This document shows positions 1-6,724 of a DNA stretch of 19,737 nt, piece by piece (the first letter of the stretch is position 1; the number at the start of each line of letters is the position of its first letter). This stretch comes from RGIG1995 sp045126815. GTDB taxonomy: Bacteria > Bacillota > Clostridia > Oscillospirales > CAG-272. The stretch is from contig JBGVPD010000002.1 of assembly GCA_045126815.1 (NCBI GenBank), positions 1-19,737 on the forward strand, written 5' to 3'. The notes under the pieces were generated by a model. It saw only the letters and a program-made list of their open reading frames with translations. It had not been told where the DNA came from and did no database searches. The translations under genes were made by a program, and so were the position numbers.

Positions 1-54
1 AATTTTATGTTTATGTAAGATGCAGTAAAACAAAGCGTTTAGGGGGTGGGGATC

Positions 55-88
55 AAAGGGCGGGGGGAATCGCAACCCCTCGCCCTTT
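55..88. repeat. G-rich 13-bp hairpin of the repeat island
   Basis: A 13-bp stem (55-67 with 76-88, one G-T wobble) closes the loop AATCGCAA. The equivalent place in the right island (about 19323-19350) keeps the same loop and the inner GGGG/CCCC pairs. There the pair C61-G82 is replaced by T-A, although some outer pairs are lost. Confidence 0.7.
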
Positions 89-102
89 TGGCGACTTCTT
101 TG

Positions 103-132
103 GTTACTTTCTTGTCGCAGCAAGAAAGTAAC
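103..132. repeat. 30-nt TTACTTTCTTG hairpin, copy 1
   Basis: Perfect inverted repeat: GTTACTTTCTTG, a 6-nt loop TCGCAG, then CAAGAAAGTAAC. Two other copies lie at 15399-15426 and 19277-19306 with differing loops (ACGAAG and CTGCGA). The arms are conserved and the loop varies. No long T-run follows, so it is not a typical terminator. Confidence 0.85.
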
Positions 133-192
133 ATAAAAAGAAAGTAAGGTAAGTTATTTTTATTCCAACAATGTCAGAAAAGTTTATAAAAC

Positions 193-214
193 GGGGCGTC
201 GAGGACGTCGCCCC
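193..214 (+). repeat. 22-nt GC hairpin module, copy 1
   Basis: Outer arms GGGGCG and CGCCCC, a T-T mismatch, inner CG/CG and an AGGA tip. It is followed by CCCTACCAAGTTAGGAGG, as in most copies. Other copies: 15329-15350, 15490-15511, 18908-18929 and 19107-19128. Confidence 0.8.
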
Positions 215-290
215 CTACCAAGTTAGGAGGGGAAGTAATTTTTTAAACCGATAATATTGGCGAAAAACGTATGAAATAGCGGGACGTCGA

Positions 291-337
291 AGTAGGGGTT
301 CCCCAAACCGCACGTAGTAAGGTTTGGGGGTTCTCGT
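291..337 (+). repeat. Large stem-loop element, copy A, inside a split 22-nt hairpin
   Basis: The core is GGGGTTCCCCAAACC, the 11-nt loop GCACGTAGTAA, then GGTTTGGGGGTTCTCGT. Nine pairs (301-309 with 321-329) are perfect in this copy. The flanks GGGACGTCGA (281-290) and GGACGTCGCCCC (338-349) are the two halves of the 22-nt hairpin module, so the element appears inserted at the tip of that hairpin. Other copies: 15607-15648, 18985-19028, 19355-19395 and 19691-19734. Confidence 0.75.
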
Positions 338-400
338 GGACGTCGCCCCTACCAAGTTAGGATGGTAAGTTCTTTTTTTTCAATAATATTAGTAAAAAAC

Positions 401-422
401 AAAAAACGCTGACGCGTTTTTT
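401..422. terminator. AAAAAACGC/GCGTTTTTT hairpin
   Basis: A 9-bp perfect stem around the loop TGAC, with an A-run on the left arm and a T-run on the right. It could act as a rho-independent terminator on either strand, but no gene is placed directly before it, so it may simply be part of the hairpin block that follows. Confidence 0.45.
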
Positions 423-442
423 AAAAGAAGCACATTTTGTCA

Positions 443-532
443 GGAGCTTCGCTCCCGAACCCACACAAGAGACGCGCTTTTGAAAAAGCGCCCTCTTGAC
501 TCCAGCCAAAACTTTAAAAAAACAAAGTTTTG
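443..532. repeat. Block of three consecutive hairpins
   Basis: Three stems in a row: GGAGC-TTC-GCTCC (443-455); CAAGAG...CTCTTG enclosing GCGCTTT-TGAA-AAAGCGC (466-498); and CAAAACTTT...AAAGTTTTG (507-532). None has a clear terminator T-tract on the + strand. Further right, a GGTGGGGTTCTCGT stretch at 540-553 resembles the 3' end of the large stem-loop element. Open reading frames here are low-complexity and look accidental. The function is unknown; a further dispersed repeat is likely. Confidence 0.55.
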
Positions 533-622
533 CTAATATGGTGGGGTTCTCGTAAATACTTATGTTCAGTTTTTTAGTTAAAAAAGTACCGAAAAATAGG
601 TCAAAAAACGAACTTATTTTAC

Positions 623-651
623 TTGACAACAAATGCGCAATATGTTAGACT
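623..651 (+). promoter_or_regulatory. Promoter for the small ORF and ppa
   Basis: TTGACA (623-628), a 17-bp spacer, then TAGACT (646-651) preceded by TG at 643-644, an extended -10. A second possible -10, TATAAT at 673-678, has no good -35 at the proper distance. Use of the first promoter would give a leader of about 75 nt. Confidence 0.7.
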
Positions 652-681
652 CTATTTATAAAATAGTCTGCATATAATATG

Positions 682-731
682 TCAAATAACAAACACTATA
701 TATAAGAAAAATGTGTTTTGGAGTTATTTGA
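682..731 (+). promoter_or_regulatory. Leader hairpin involving the Shine-Dalgarno of the small ORF
   Basis: TCAAATAAC (682-690) pairs perfectly with GTTATTTGA (723-731), and AAACAC (691-696) pairs with GTGTTT (713-718). The 4-nt bulge TGGA on the 3' side plus the next paired G form the GGAG Shine-Dalgarno (720-723) for the ATG at 734. Such a fold could limit ribosome access. That role is inferred, and the structure is AT-rich and of moderate strength. Confidence 0.5.
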
Positions 732-733
732 AC

Positions 734-892
734 ATGGAATATAAGGACGAAAAAAATTTAAACGAAACAAAAAGGAAAATACCTGAAAACGTTGCAATTC
801 CTGCTTCTCTTTCGAAAAAAACTGACAGAGTTTTTATTCATTCGGAAAAGGCGGAAAATAAATCAGACAACTTTTATGACGGTATTATGTGA
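734..892 (+). CDS. Small 52-aa protein of unknown function upstream of ppa
   Basis: I do not recognise this protein. It begins MEYKDEKNLNETK and ends SDNFYDGIM. It is highly charged, rich in Lys, Glu and Asn, with no Cys, no signal peptide and no membrane segment, so a soluble cytoplasmic product is expected. The middle, IPENVAIPASLSKKTDRVFIH, looks like the most ordered part. Support for a real gene: a good promoter (623-651), a GGAG Shine-Dalgarno ten bases before the ATG, and a position 21 nt ahead of ppa, implying co-transcription. Against it: it is short and has no visible family. It could be a regulatory leader peptide or a small partner protein. Confidence 0.6.
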   Translation: MEYKDEKNLNETKRKIPENVAIPASLSKKTDRVFIHSEKAENKSDNFYDGIM

Positions 893-913
893 GTACTGTT
901 TGGGAGTGATTTT

Positions 914-1450
914 ATGAACCCTTGGCACGATTTTGAAAAAGACAGAATAACGCCTGAAAAATTCTTGTGTGTTATTGAAATTCCAAAAGGCGGAAAAATG
1001 AAGTATGAGCTTGATAAAAAGAGCGGTCTTTTGAGACTTGACCGTGTGCTTTTTACGTCAACTCACTACCCCGCAAATTACGGCTTTATTCCCCGTACAT
1101 ATTCACAGGACAACGATCCTCTTGACGTGCTTGTATTGTGTCAGGAACAGCTTGAGCCTATGTCTATAGTAGAATGTTATCCGATCGGTGTTCTTAAAAT
1201 GCTTGATAACAACGAGGTAGACGAAAAAATCATCGCAATTCCTTTTGGAGATCCCTCGCTTAACACGTTTAACGATCTGCCCGAATTGCCTGTTCATCAG
1301 TTTCAGGAAATAAAGCATTTCTTTGAAGTATACAAATTCCTTGAAAATAAGGTAACCGTTGTTGAAGAAATATGCAATAGGGAAGAAGCTGAAATCATAA
1401 TAAAAGACAATATACAGAGATATACCGATAAATTCGGAAACATTCTTTGA
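914..1450 (+). CDS. ppa: Inorganic pyrophosphatase, family I (soluble)
   Basis: Hydrolyses pyrophosphate to phosphate in the cytoplasm, pulling biosynthetic reactions such as nucleotide polymerisation and aminoacyl-tRNA formation forward. The 178-aa length fits prokaryotic family I enzymes. The hallmark DNDPLDV lies at residues 66-72, with the metal-binding Asp residues at 66, 68 and 71. The upstream IEIPKGGKMKYELDK stretch (21-35) and HYPANYGFIP (51-60) match conserved active-site segments. The start is fixed by GGGAG at 902-906, seven bases before the ATG. It lies 21 nt after the small ORF and probably shares its transcript. It ends at a hairpin terminator shared with the convergent radC. 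Family I enzymes use Mg2+, unlike the Mn2+-dependent family II type common in other Firmicutes. Confidence 0.96.
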   Translation: MNPWHDFEKDRITPEKFLCVIEIPKGGKMKYELDKKSGLLRLDRVLFTSTHYPANYGFIPRTYSQDNDPLDVLVLCQEQLEPMSIVECYPIGVLKMLDNNEVDEKIIAIPFGDPSLNTFNDLPELPVHQFQEIKHFFEVYKFLENKVTVVEEICNREEAEIIIKDNIQRYTDKFGNIL

Positions 1451-1467
1451 TTTAAAAGAAAAAACAG

Positions 1468-1505
1468 AAAAGCAGATGTATAGAAAAATACACCTGCTTT
1501 TTTAT
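1468..1505. terminator. Bidirectional terminator between ppa and radC
   Basis: AAAGCAGATGTAT and ATACACCTGCTTT form a stem with one A-C mismatch around a short A-rich loop. A T-run follows on the + strand and an A-run precedes it, so it can end transcription of both convergent genes. Confidence 0.8.
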
Positions 1506-2191
1506 TATTTAATGTTGCCCGTTTCGCATATTCCGATGATATTGTTGTTTGTAACGATATAGCTTTCAAGTAGCTTAATATCAACACTTTTTAGGTGATA
1601 AGCAAGTTTACGTGTTGAAACGATATCGTTTGTTGACACCTTTGTGTTATCTGGATGGTTGTGACACAAAACGATCTTATTTATATTTCTCAAGTTTGCA
1701 ATTTTTACTATCTTGCCTATTCTGACTTCGCTTACTTTTGTATAACCTTCGTTAATCTTTAAGCAGTCGACCATATTGTTATTCTTATCAAAAAGTAAGA
1801 GTAAAACTGTTTCCTCGGTTATGCCGACGTATCTTTCTAACAGAAAACGTTTTATATTTTCAAAGTTGTTTGAATTTTCTTTTCCATTTGATTTATTTAT
1901 AAAATATCTTCGTGAAATGTTACCTATAAGATTTATGAGAATAGCGGCGTTTTCGGTCATATTATGGACTGATTTCAACGAGTCTATATCCGCTTCGAAA
2001 ACGTTTGATATACTGCCGAATTTGTTTATAAGATCGTGTGACATTTCATTGGTATCTTTGTAAGGAATACCGAAAAAGAGCAACAGTTCAAGAACGTTGT
2101 GGTCGGGGAAACTGTCAAGACCGGTGGTTTTATATGTGTTTTTCAGACGTTCTCTGTGCCCTTTGTGTACGTTTTCTTTCTTAGATTTCAC
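1505..2191 (-). CDS. radC: RadC family JAB/MPN-domain protein
   Basis: 228 aa, the usual size for RadC. The N-terminal part (about 1-95) carries the helix-hairpin-helix-like region, with GHRERLK, LELLLFFGIPYKDTN and INKFGSISNVF. The C-terminal part (about 108-228) is the JAB/JAMM-like domain with a conserved Glu near 126 and H177-N-H179-P. The usual spacing HxHx7SxxD is here one residue shorter (H179 to S186 has six residues between, then D189), so metal binding may be altered. The biochemical role of RadC is unsettled; early links to DNA repair are disputed. The start is a GTG (2191) with GAGGG about seven bases upstream. No partner gene is adjacent; it is convergent with ppa and divergent from gpmI. 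Confidence 0.9.
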   Translation of the reverse strand: MKSKKENVHKGHRERLKNTYKTTGLDSFPDHNVLELLLFFGIPYKDTNEMSHDLINKFGSISNVFEADIDSLKSVHNMTENAAILINLIGNISRRYFINKSNGKENSNNFENIKRFLLERYVGITEETVLLLLFDKNNNMVDCLKINEGYTKVSEVRIGKIVKIANLRNINKIVLCHNHPDNTKVSTNDIVSTRKLAYHLKSVDIKLLESYIVTNNNIIGICETGNIK

Positions 2192-2227
2192 TTTTATGCC
2201 CTCTTATAAACTTAATTTGCTTGTATC

Positions 2228-2256
2228 ATTTTATCATAATTTGACGAATAATACAA
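2228..2256 (-). promoter_or_regulatory. Promoter for radC
   Basis: On the minus strand: TTGTAT (2251-2256), a 17-bp spacer, then TAAAAT (2228-2233) preceded by TGA, an extended -10. It lies about 40 bp before the GTG start. Confidence 0.55.
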
Positions 2257-2389
2257 GGATAAAATTATTTAATGTTTTCAGTCAACAAATATTAATTAAT
2301 GCTTCACATAATTTTGATAGAATTAAGTGTTTTTTGGGGTTATAATTGAATATATCGGCGCAAAGTTAGATAAAGATTAGTAAAAATGA

Positions 2390-2418
2390 TTGATTATTTC
2401 TAAAAAATATTGTATAAT
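2390..2418 (+). promoter_or_regulatory. Promoter for the gpmI operon
   Basis: TTGATT (2390-2395), a 17-bp spacer, then a perfect TATAAT (2413-2418), about 55 bp before the gpmI start. An additional TATAAT at 2341-2346 lacks a well-spaced -35. Confidence 0.7.
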
Positions 2419-2471
2419 AGATTGGATATAGACAAAAATAAACTAATGGAATTTACCGGAGGAACATTATA

Positions 2472-4118
2472 ATGGCAAATATTTTGAAGAAATCCGAAAA
2501 ATTTGAGGGCGTAAAAGGGCCCGTGCTTACAATAGTTATGGACGGTGTCGGAATTGCTCCCGATAACGACGGAAACGCTTTTGCAAAAGCATACACACCT
2601 ACTCTTGACAGACTTATGAAAGAATATCCCACTCTTGTTATCAAAGCGCACGGAACGGCAGTAGGTCTTCCCGGCGACGACGATATGGGTAACTCAGAGG
2701 TTGGTCATAACGCGCTTGGTTCAGGACAAGTATTCAGTCAGGGTGCAAAGCTTGTTTCCGAATCAATCGAAAGCGGCAAAATGTTTGCAAGTGAAACGTG
2801 GCAGACACTTACAAAAAATGTTCTTGATAATAAATCAACTTTACATTTTCTTGGATTATTCTCCGACGGAAACGTTCACTCTCACATCAATCACCTCAAA
2901 GCTATGATCGAACAGGCTAAAAAGATGGGAGTAGAAAAAGTAAGAGTACATATTCTTCTTGACGGAAGAGATGTAGGTGAAACTTCCGCCCTTGATTATA
3001 TCGAGCCTTTTGAAGAATTTATCGGAAATCTCAGAGACAGTTCTTTTGATATTATGATAGCTTCCGGCGGCGGAAGAATGAAGATCACTATGGACAGATA
3101 CGAAGCTAACTGGTCTATGGTTGAAGAGGGCTGGAAGACACACGTTCTCGGAATTGGCAGATATTTTGATTCGGCTGCTGAAGCTGTTAAAACATACAGA
3201 GAAGAAACAGGTGTAATTGACCAGGATCTTCCTCCTTTCGTTATTGCAAAAGACGGTAAACCCGTAGGAACTATTGAAGACAAAGACAGCGTAATATTCT
3301 TTAACTTCAGAGGCGACCGTTCTATTGAGATTTCAACGGCATTCGATGCTAAAGAATTTAATAAATTTGACAGAGTTCGCGTTCCCGACGTTATGTACGC
3401 AGGTATGCTTGAATACGACGGCGACTTGCACATACCTTCACGTTATCTTGTTAATCCCCCTGAAATCACGCAGACTATGGGTGAATACCTTTCAAATACA
3501 GGTATTTCTCAGTTTGCTCTTTCTGAAACTCAGAAATACGGTCACGTAACATATTTCTGGAACGGAAACAAGAGCGGTAAGTTTAACGAAGAACTTGAGA
3601 CTTACGTTGAAGTTTTATCCGACGTCGTTCCTTTCGAACAGCGTCCTTGGATGAAATGTGCTGAAATTACAGATAAGCTTATCGAAGCTATTGAAAGCAA
3701 CAAATACAAGGTTTTGAGAGTTAACTTCCCCAACGGTGACATGGTAGGTCACACAGGTAACTTCCATGCAACAAAGATAAGTCTTGAGGCTCTTGACCTT
3801 TGCATCAAGCGTATTCTTGAGGCTCTTGATAAGGTTGGCGGAACGGCTATAATCACTGCCGACCACGGTAACTCTGATGAAATGTACGAAGTTGACAAGT
3901 CAGGCAACCCCAAGGCGAACAAAGACGGCTCGTATAAATCAAAGACAAGCCATACTTTAAACCCCGTTCCCATGATCATATACGACAATAACGACAGAGA
4001 CAGATATACGGTTAAGACGGGCAATTTTGGTCTTTCAAACGTTGCCGCAACCGTTGTAAATCTTCTCGGTTACGAAAAGCCTGAAGCTTGGGATGAGTCT
4101 GTAATCGAACTTAAATAA
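2472..4118 (+). CDS. gpmI: 2,3-bisphosphoglycerate-independent phosphoglycerate mutase
   Basis: Interconverts 3- and 2-phosphoglycerate in glycolysis and gluconeogenesis using two metal ions (usually Mn2+) and a phosphoserine intermediate. Visible landmarks: the first metal Asp in VMDGVG (D24), the phospho-acceptor Ser75 in MGNSEVGH, substrate-site segments LDGRDVGETSALDY and MDRYEANW, VNFPNGDMVGHTGN, then ADHGNSDE (D464, H465) and SHTLNPVP (H494). At 548 aa it is longer than the roughly 510-aa Bacillus-type enzyme. The MDRYEANWSMVEEGWKTHVL stretch resembles the longer form known from plants and some bacteria (from memory). The start is supported by GGAGGA at 2458-2463. It leads a probable operon with the sortase (19 nt later) and a glycosyltransferase. 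Confidence 0.96.
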   Translation: MANILKKSEKFEGVKGPVLTIVMDGVGIAPDNDGNAFAKAYTPTLDRLMKEYPTLVIKAHGTAVGLPGDDDMGNSEVGHNALGSGQVFSQGAKLVSESIESGKMFASETWQTLTKNVLDNKSTLHFLGLFSDGNVHSHINHLKAMIEQAKKMGVEKVRVHILLDGRDVGETSALDYIEPFEEFIGNLRDSSFDIMIASGGGRMKITMDRYEANWSMVEEGWKTHVLGIGRYFDSAAEAVKTYREETGVIDQDLPPFVIAKDGKPVGTIEDKDSVIFFNFRGDRSIEISTAFDAKEFNKFDRVRVPDVMYAGMLEYDGDLHIPSRYLVNPPEITQTMGEYLSNTGISQFALSETQKYGHVTYFWNGNKSGKFNEELETYVEVLSDVVPFEQRPWMKCAEITDKLIEAIESNKYKVLRVNFPNGDMVGHTGNFHATKISLEALDLCIKRILEALDKVGGTAIITADHGNSDEMYEVDKSGNPKANKDGSYKSKTSHTLNPVPMIIYDNNDRDRYTVKTGNFGLSNVAATVVNLLGYEKPEAWDESVIELK

Positions 4119-4137
4119 TTTTAGAAAAGGAGATTAA

Positions 4138-5199
4138 ATGGAAAATTTCAACGATAAAACCGATAAAGATCTTGAAAACGAAGATGATAACGGTACTGAA
4201 AATACAACGTTAAATGACAGTGTCGAATCTGACTTTGAAGAAAAAAATAATACTGCGGTGACTGTTGAGAGTTTCCTTACTTCCTTGGAGAAAATACAAT
4301 CCTCCGATATCTCTCCTCAGCCCGAACAGAAAAAGAAGAAAAAGATGGGGGCAAAGGTTAGAATTGCTTTGCTTATCGTATTGGGAACGATATTTATAGT
4401 TTCCGCATATATGATAGCGTCAAATCTGATAGAAGGTTTTTCCGCAAACAAATTGTATAATGATATGAACGAAGAGTTTTTTGCGGATAATAACAGAACA
4501 GACCTTGTACCCAAACTTCAATCTGCCGTACTTGACGTAGCGTTGCCTAAGTACGGTAATCCGAGAACACCCGATTCTGAGTATGATTATCAGATAATCG
4601 AGACGAACAATCAATTTTTTGAAGAGTTTAAGGAAAAACTTTTGAAGTTAAAAGAGCAGAACTCGGATGTTTACGGCTGGATACAGGTTGACGGAACGAA
4701 TATAAGTTATCCTTGCGTAAAGGGTGTGGACAACAATTTTTATCTTGACCACACAGTAACCAAGGAATATAACGCAAACGGTGCAATATTCGGCGACTCT
4801 AAATGCAAGGATAAGGTTCTTGAGAACCAAAATCTTGTGTTTTACGGACATAACTCTATATACCCCGGACAGATGTTCCACGAGTTGACCAAGTTTATTG
4901 ACAAATCGTTCTTTAATAACAATAGGTTCGTTACGATATATACGCTTGACGGTGTATACAGATACGAGATATTCTCGTTCTACGAGACGTATTCGACCTA
5001 TCGTTATTCCCAAGTTTCGTTTGTGTCGGACAACTCTTTTGTTAACTGGTGTAATGAAATGAAAGAAAACTCGATACACGAAATTGAAGTGCCCGATTTT
5101 AACACGAATTCCAAAATTTTGACACTTTCAACTTGTACAAACGGATATTTCACAAGAAGATATTCGCTTCAGGCAAGACTTGTGTCGGTTGAAAAATAA
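4138..5199 (+). CDS. srtB: Class B sortase, membrane-anchored
   Basis: A cysteine transpeptidase that attaches surface proteins to peptidoglycan outside the membrane. The acidic, probably cytoplasmic N-terminus (1-64) is followed by a KKKKK run (65-69), one membrane segment (about 74-97), and the extracellular catalytic domain (about 150-353). The class B core is plain: DVYGWIQVDGTNISYPCV, YLDHTVTKEYNANGAIF, the catalytic His238 in VFYGHN, Cys333 in LTLSTCT, and an Arg at 340/341 in FTRRYS. The acidic 64-residue cytoplasmic tail is unusually long for a sortase. AAAGGAGA at 4126-4133 supports the start. It follows gpmI by 19 nt. No sorting-signal substrate or second sortase is in the window, so whether it anchors proteins or builds pili cannot be told. 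Confidence 0.92.
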   Translation: MENFNDKTDKDLENEDDNGTENTTLNDSVESDFEEKNNTAVTVESFLTSLEKIQSSDISPQPEQKKKKKMGAKVRIALLIVLGTIFIVSAYMIASNLIEGFSANKLYNDMNEEFFADNNRTDLVPKLQSAVLDVALPKYGNPRTPDSEYDYQIIETNNQFFEEFKEKLLKLKEQNSDVYGWIQVDGTNISYPCVKGVDNNFYLDHTVTKEYNANGAIFGDSKCKDKVLENQNLVFYGHNSIYPGQMFHELTKFIDKSFFNNNRFVTIYTLDGVYRYEIFSFYETYSTYRYSQVSFVSDNSFVNWCNEMKENSIHEIEVPDFNTNSKILTLSTCTNGYFTRRYSLQARLVSVEK

Positions 5200-5237
5200 A
5201 GTATTATAAAAAGAAAGGCTAATGATAAGGCGTACTG

Positions 5238-5948
5238 ATGAAAATATCTGTGGTAATTCCTGTATATAACGAAGAAAAAAGAATAAAAAAGACCGCAGAT
5301 GTTTTGGTAGAGTATCTTGGCAGAACGTTTGAGGATTATGAGATAGTATTTTCTAATGACGGAAGCTTGGATAATACCTTTGAAATAGCAAACAAACTTT
5401 CTTCTGAAAATCCTATGATCAAAAGCGTAGGGTATGATAAAAACAGAGGCAAGGGCTGCGCTGTAAGACACGGGATTATATCATCAAGCGGAGATATAGT
5501 TCTTTTTACAGACTGTGATTTAGCATACGGAACCGAAGTAATAAAGGGTGCTGTTGATTTGTTTGAAAAGACAAATGCGGACGTCGTAATAGGTTCACGT
5601 AACTTAAACGCCGACAGTTATGAAGGATATACCAAGATGAGAAAATTAATGTCAAAGGTGTATTTTAAAATAATTGCTTTTGCATCGGGATTTAATTTAA
5701 CCGATTCGCAGTGCGGTTTTAAGTGTTTTAAACAGAATGCGGCGCGTGATATTTTTTCCGAATGTGAGATCGACAGCTTTGCTTTTGACCTTGAAGCTTT
5801 GATGAAAGCGCAGAAGAAGGGTTACAAAATAGAAGAATTGCCGGTTAAAATTATAAAAAATGATAACGGCCAGACAAAAGTAAGAATCATACGCGATACT
5901 TTAAAAATGCTTTTGGATATAAGGCAGATTAAAAAGAACAACAAATAA
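5238..5948 (+). CDS. Family 2 glycosyltransferase, dolichyl-phosphate glucosyltransferase-like
   Basis: A GT-A fold glycosyltransferase of 236 aa. It starts directly with the strand-1 motif ISVVIPVYNEEKRI. It has the nucleotide-binding SNDGS (39-43), NRGKGCAVRHGI, the metal-binding D92-C-D94 in LFTDCDLAYG, VIGSR, and DSQCGFKCF. This pattern resembles the ALG5/DPG-synthase group, which transfers a sugar from UDP- or GDP-sugar to a lipid phosphate. No membrane segment is seen, so it is soluble or peripheral. The acceptor and sugar are unknown; a role in envelope glycan or lipid-carrier glycosylation is inferred. The Shine-Dalgarno is weak (AAGG at 5227-5230). It lies 38 nt after the sortase, likely in the same operon, and ends at a terminator. 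Confidence 0.88.
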   Translation: MKISVVIPVYNEEKRIKKTADVLVEYLGRTFEDYEIVFSNDGSLDNTFEIANKLSSENPMIKSVGYDKNRGKGCAVRHGIISSSGDIVLFTDCDLAYGTEVIKGAVDLFEKTNADVVIGSRNLNADSYEGYTKMRKLMSKVYFKIIAFASGFNLTDSQCGFKCFKQNAARDIFSECEIDSFAFDLEALMKAQKKGYKIEELPVKIIKNDNGQTKVRIIRDTLKMLLDIRQIKKNNK

Positions 5949-5955
5949 AAAAATA

Positions 5956-5985
5956 CCCGAAAGAGCAAATCTTTCGGGGATTATT
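5956..5985. terminator. Bidirectional terminator between the glycosyltransferase and mgtC-like genes
   Basis: A perfect 9-bp stem, CCCGAAAGA (5956-5964) with TCTTTCGGG (5970-5978), loop GCAAA. It is flanked by an A-run on the left and a T-rich run on the right, suiting both convergent transcripts. Confidence 0.88.
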
Positions 5986-5989
5986 ATTT

Positions 5990-6718
5990 TTAAAGTATTT
6001 CGCTTATGTAAGCAATATATTCAAGTGAGCTGAGTGCTTCTATAATTGCTTCATGGGATTTATATTTACGAAGATTTTCTTTTGTAATCGTAATAGCTAT
6101 AGAGTAAACGCTGAGTCCCGAATTTTGATATGCGGGGTTAGCTTCAATATCGTCGATGTAAAGACCGATCTTTCTGATAGTCGCCAAGAAGTCTTGCAAA
6201 TCGCTCTTGTTCTTAAGTTCAAGGTGGATTTCAAAGTGATTTGAACGGTTTTTAAGATATGATTCAACTGACGGTAAAATTGAGAGACAGAAGAACAATA
6301 ACAGATAAACTATTATACCAACCGTATAAAAACCTGCACCAACGGCAAGGCCGACAAAACTTATTGACCAGAGGGCAACTGCTGTCGTAAGACCTTTGAT
6401 TTGGTTTTTTGAACTGTAAAGAAGCGAGTTTGAACTGATTATTGCAATTCCGATAACCGTTGCCGCCGATATAATTACCATTGATTGACCGAGCATTTTT
6501 ATTCCGATGTAGAGGTCAAGGATAATAGCCATTGATGATGAAAGAGCTACGAGAATAAATGTACGAAGTCCTGCAGAATGACGTTTTCTTGCGCGTTCGC
6601 ATCCTATTGTAGCTGCCATTGTGAAAGCGATAATAATGCGGAGTGTCGCCGAATATACGTTCAATTCAGTCGCCCAGTCTCCTAAAAGTTTTGCAATTGG
6701 ATCAATGAAGTTTGTCAT
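5990..6718 (-). CDS. MgtC/SapB family membrane protein
   Basis: 242 aa. The N-terminal 150 residues form the MgtC-type membrane domain with several hydrophobic helices and the family hallmarks GCERARKRHSAGLRTFILVAL (the Cys replaces the more usual Leu before ER) and QIKGLTTAVALW followed by GLAVGAGFY. The C-terminal part (about 160-242) is a soluble, ACT-like domain with short alternating strands. In pathogens MgtC inhibits the F-type ATP synthase and supports survival in low Mg2+; in other bacteria the role is less clear. The gene starts 6 nt after the antiporter stop, and GGAGATGA upstream supports the ATG. Co-transcription with a cation/proton antiporter points to ion or pH homeostasis, which is an inference. 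Confidence 0.9.
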   Translation of the reverse strand: MTNFIDPIAKLLGDWATELNVYSATLRIIIAFTMAATIGCERARKRHSAGLRTFILVALSSSMAIILDLYIGIKMLGQSMVIISAATVIGIAIISSNSLLYSSKNQIKGLTTAVALWSISFVGLAVGAGFYTVGIIVYLLLFFCLSILPSVESYLKNRSNHFEIHLELKNKSDLQDFLATIRKIGLYIDDIEANPAYQNSGLSVYSIAITITKENLRKYKSHEAIIEALSSLEYIAYISEIL

Positions 6719-6724
6719 ATTAAA

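Larger units (their letters stand above)
1..372. repeat. Left modular repeat island
   Basis: Non-coding stretch made of repeat modules found again at 15227-15712 and 18858-19450. Read left to right it is close to the reverse complement of 19449 down to about 18966: a TTATGTTTATG start, an AAAGCGTTTAGGGGG stretch, a G-rich hairpin, the 30-nt TTACTTTCTTG hairpin, a 22-nt GC-rich hairpin, a CGATAATATTGG palindrome and the large stem-loop, in the same order. The right copy has one extra tandem unit and one extra large stem-loop. I see no credible gene in it. Its origin is unknown; a mosaic of small mobile stem-loops is my inference. Confidence 0.85.

Noticed and set aside
1..372. CRISPR array from the recurrent hairpin units
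   Set aside because: Units are not regularly spaced, spacers are not unique sequence, modules occur in both orientations, and no cas gene is present.
357..632. 91-aa reading frame on the minus strand
   Set aside because: It runs through repeat and hairpin DNA, has low-complexity composition and no good ribosome site.
2281..2350. ATTAATTAAT palindrome and TATAAT between radC and gpmI
   Set aside because: Palindromes of this kind are expected by chance in AT-rich spacers, and the TATAAT lacks a -35 at the right distance.
5222..5269. 15-codon ORF overlapping the glycosyltransferase start, with a better Shine-Dalgarno than the gene itself
   Set aside because: Translational coupling is possible, but the ORF is too short to support from a single sequence.
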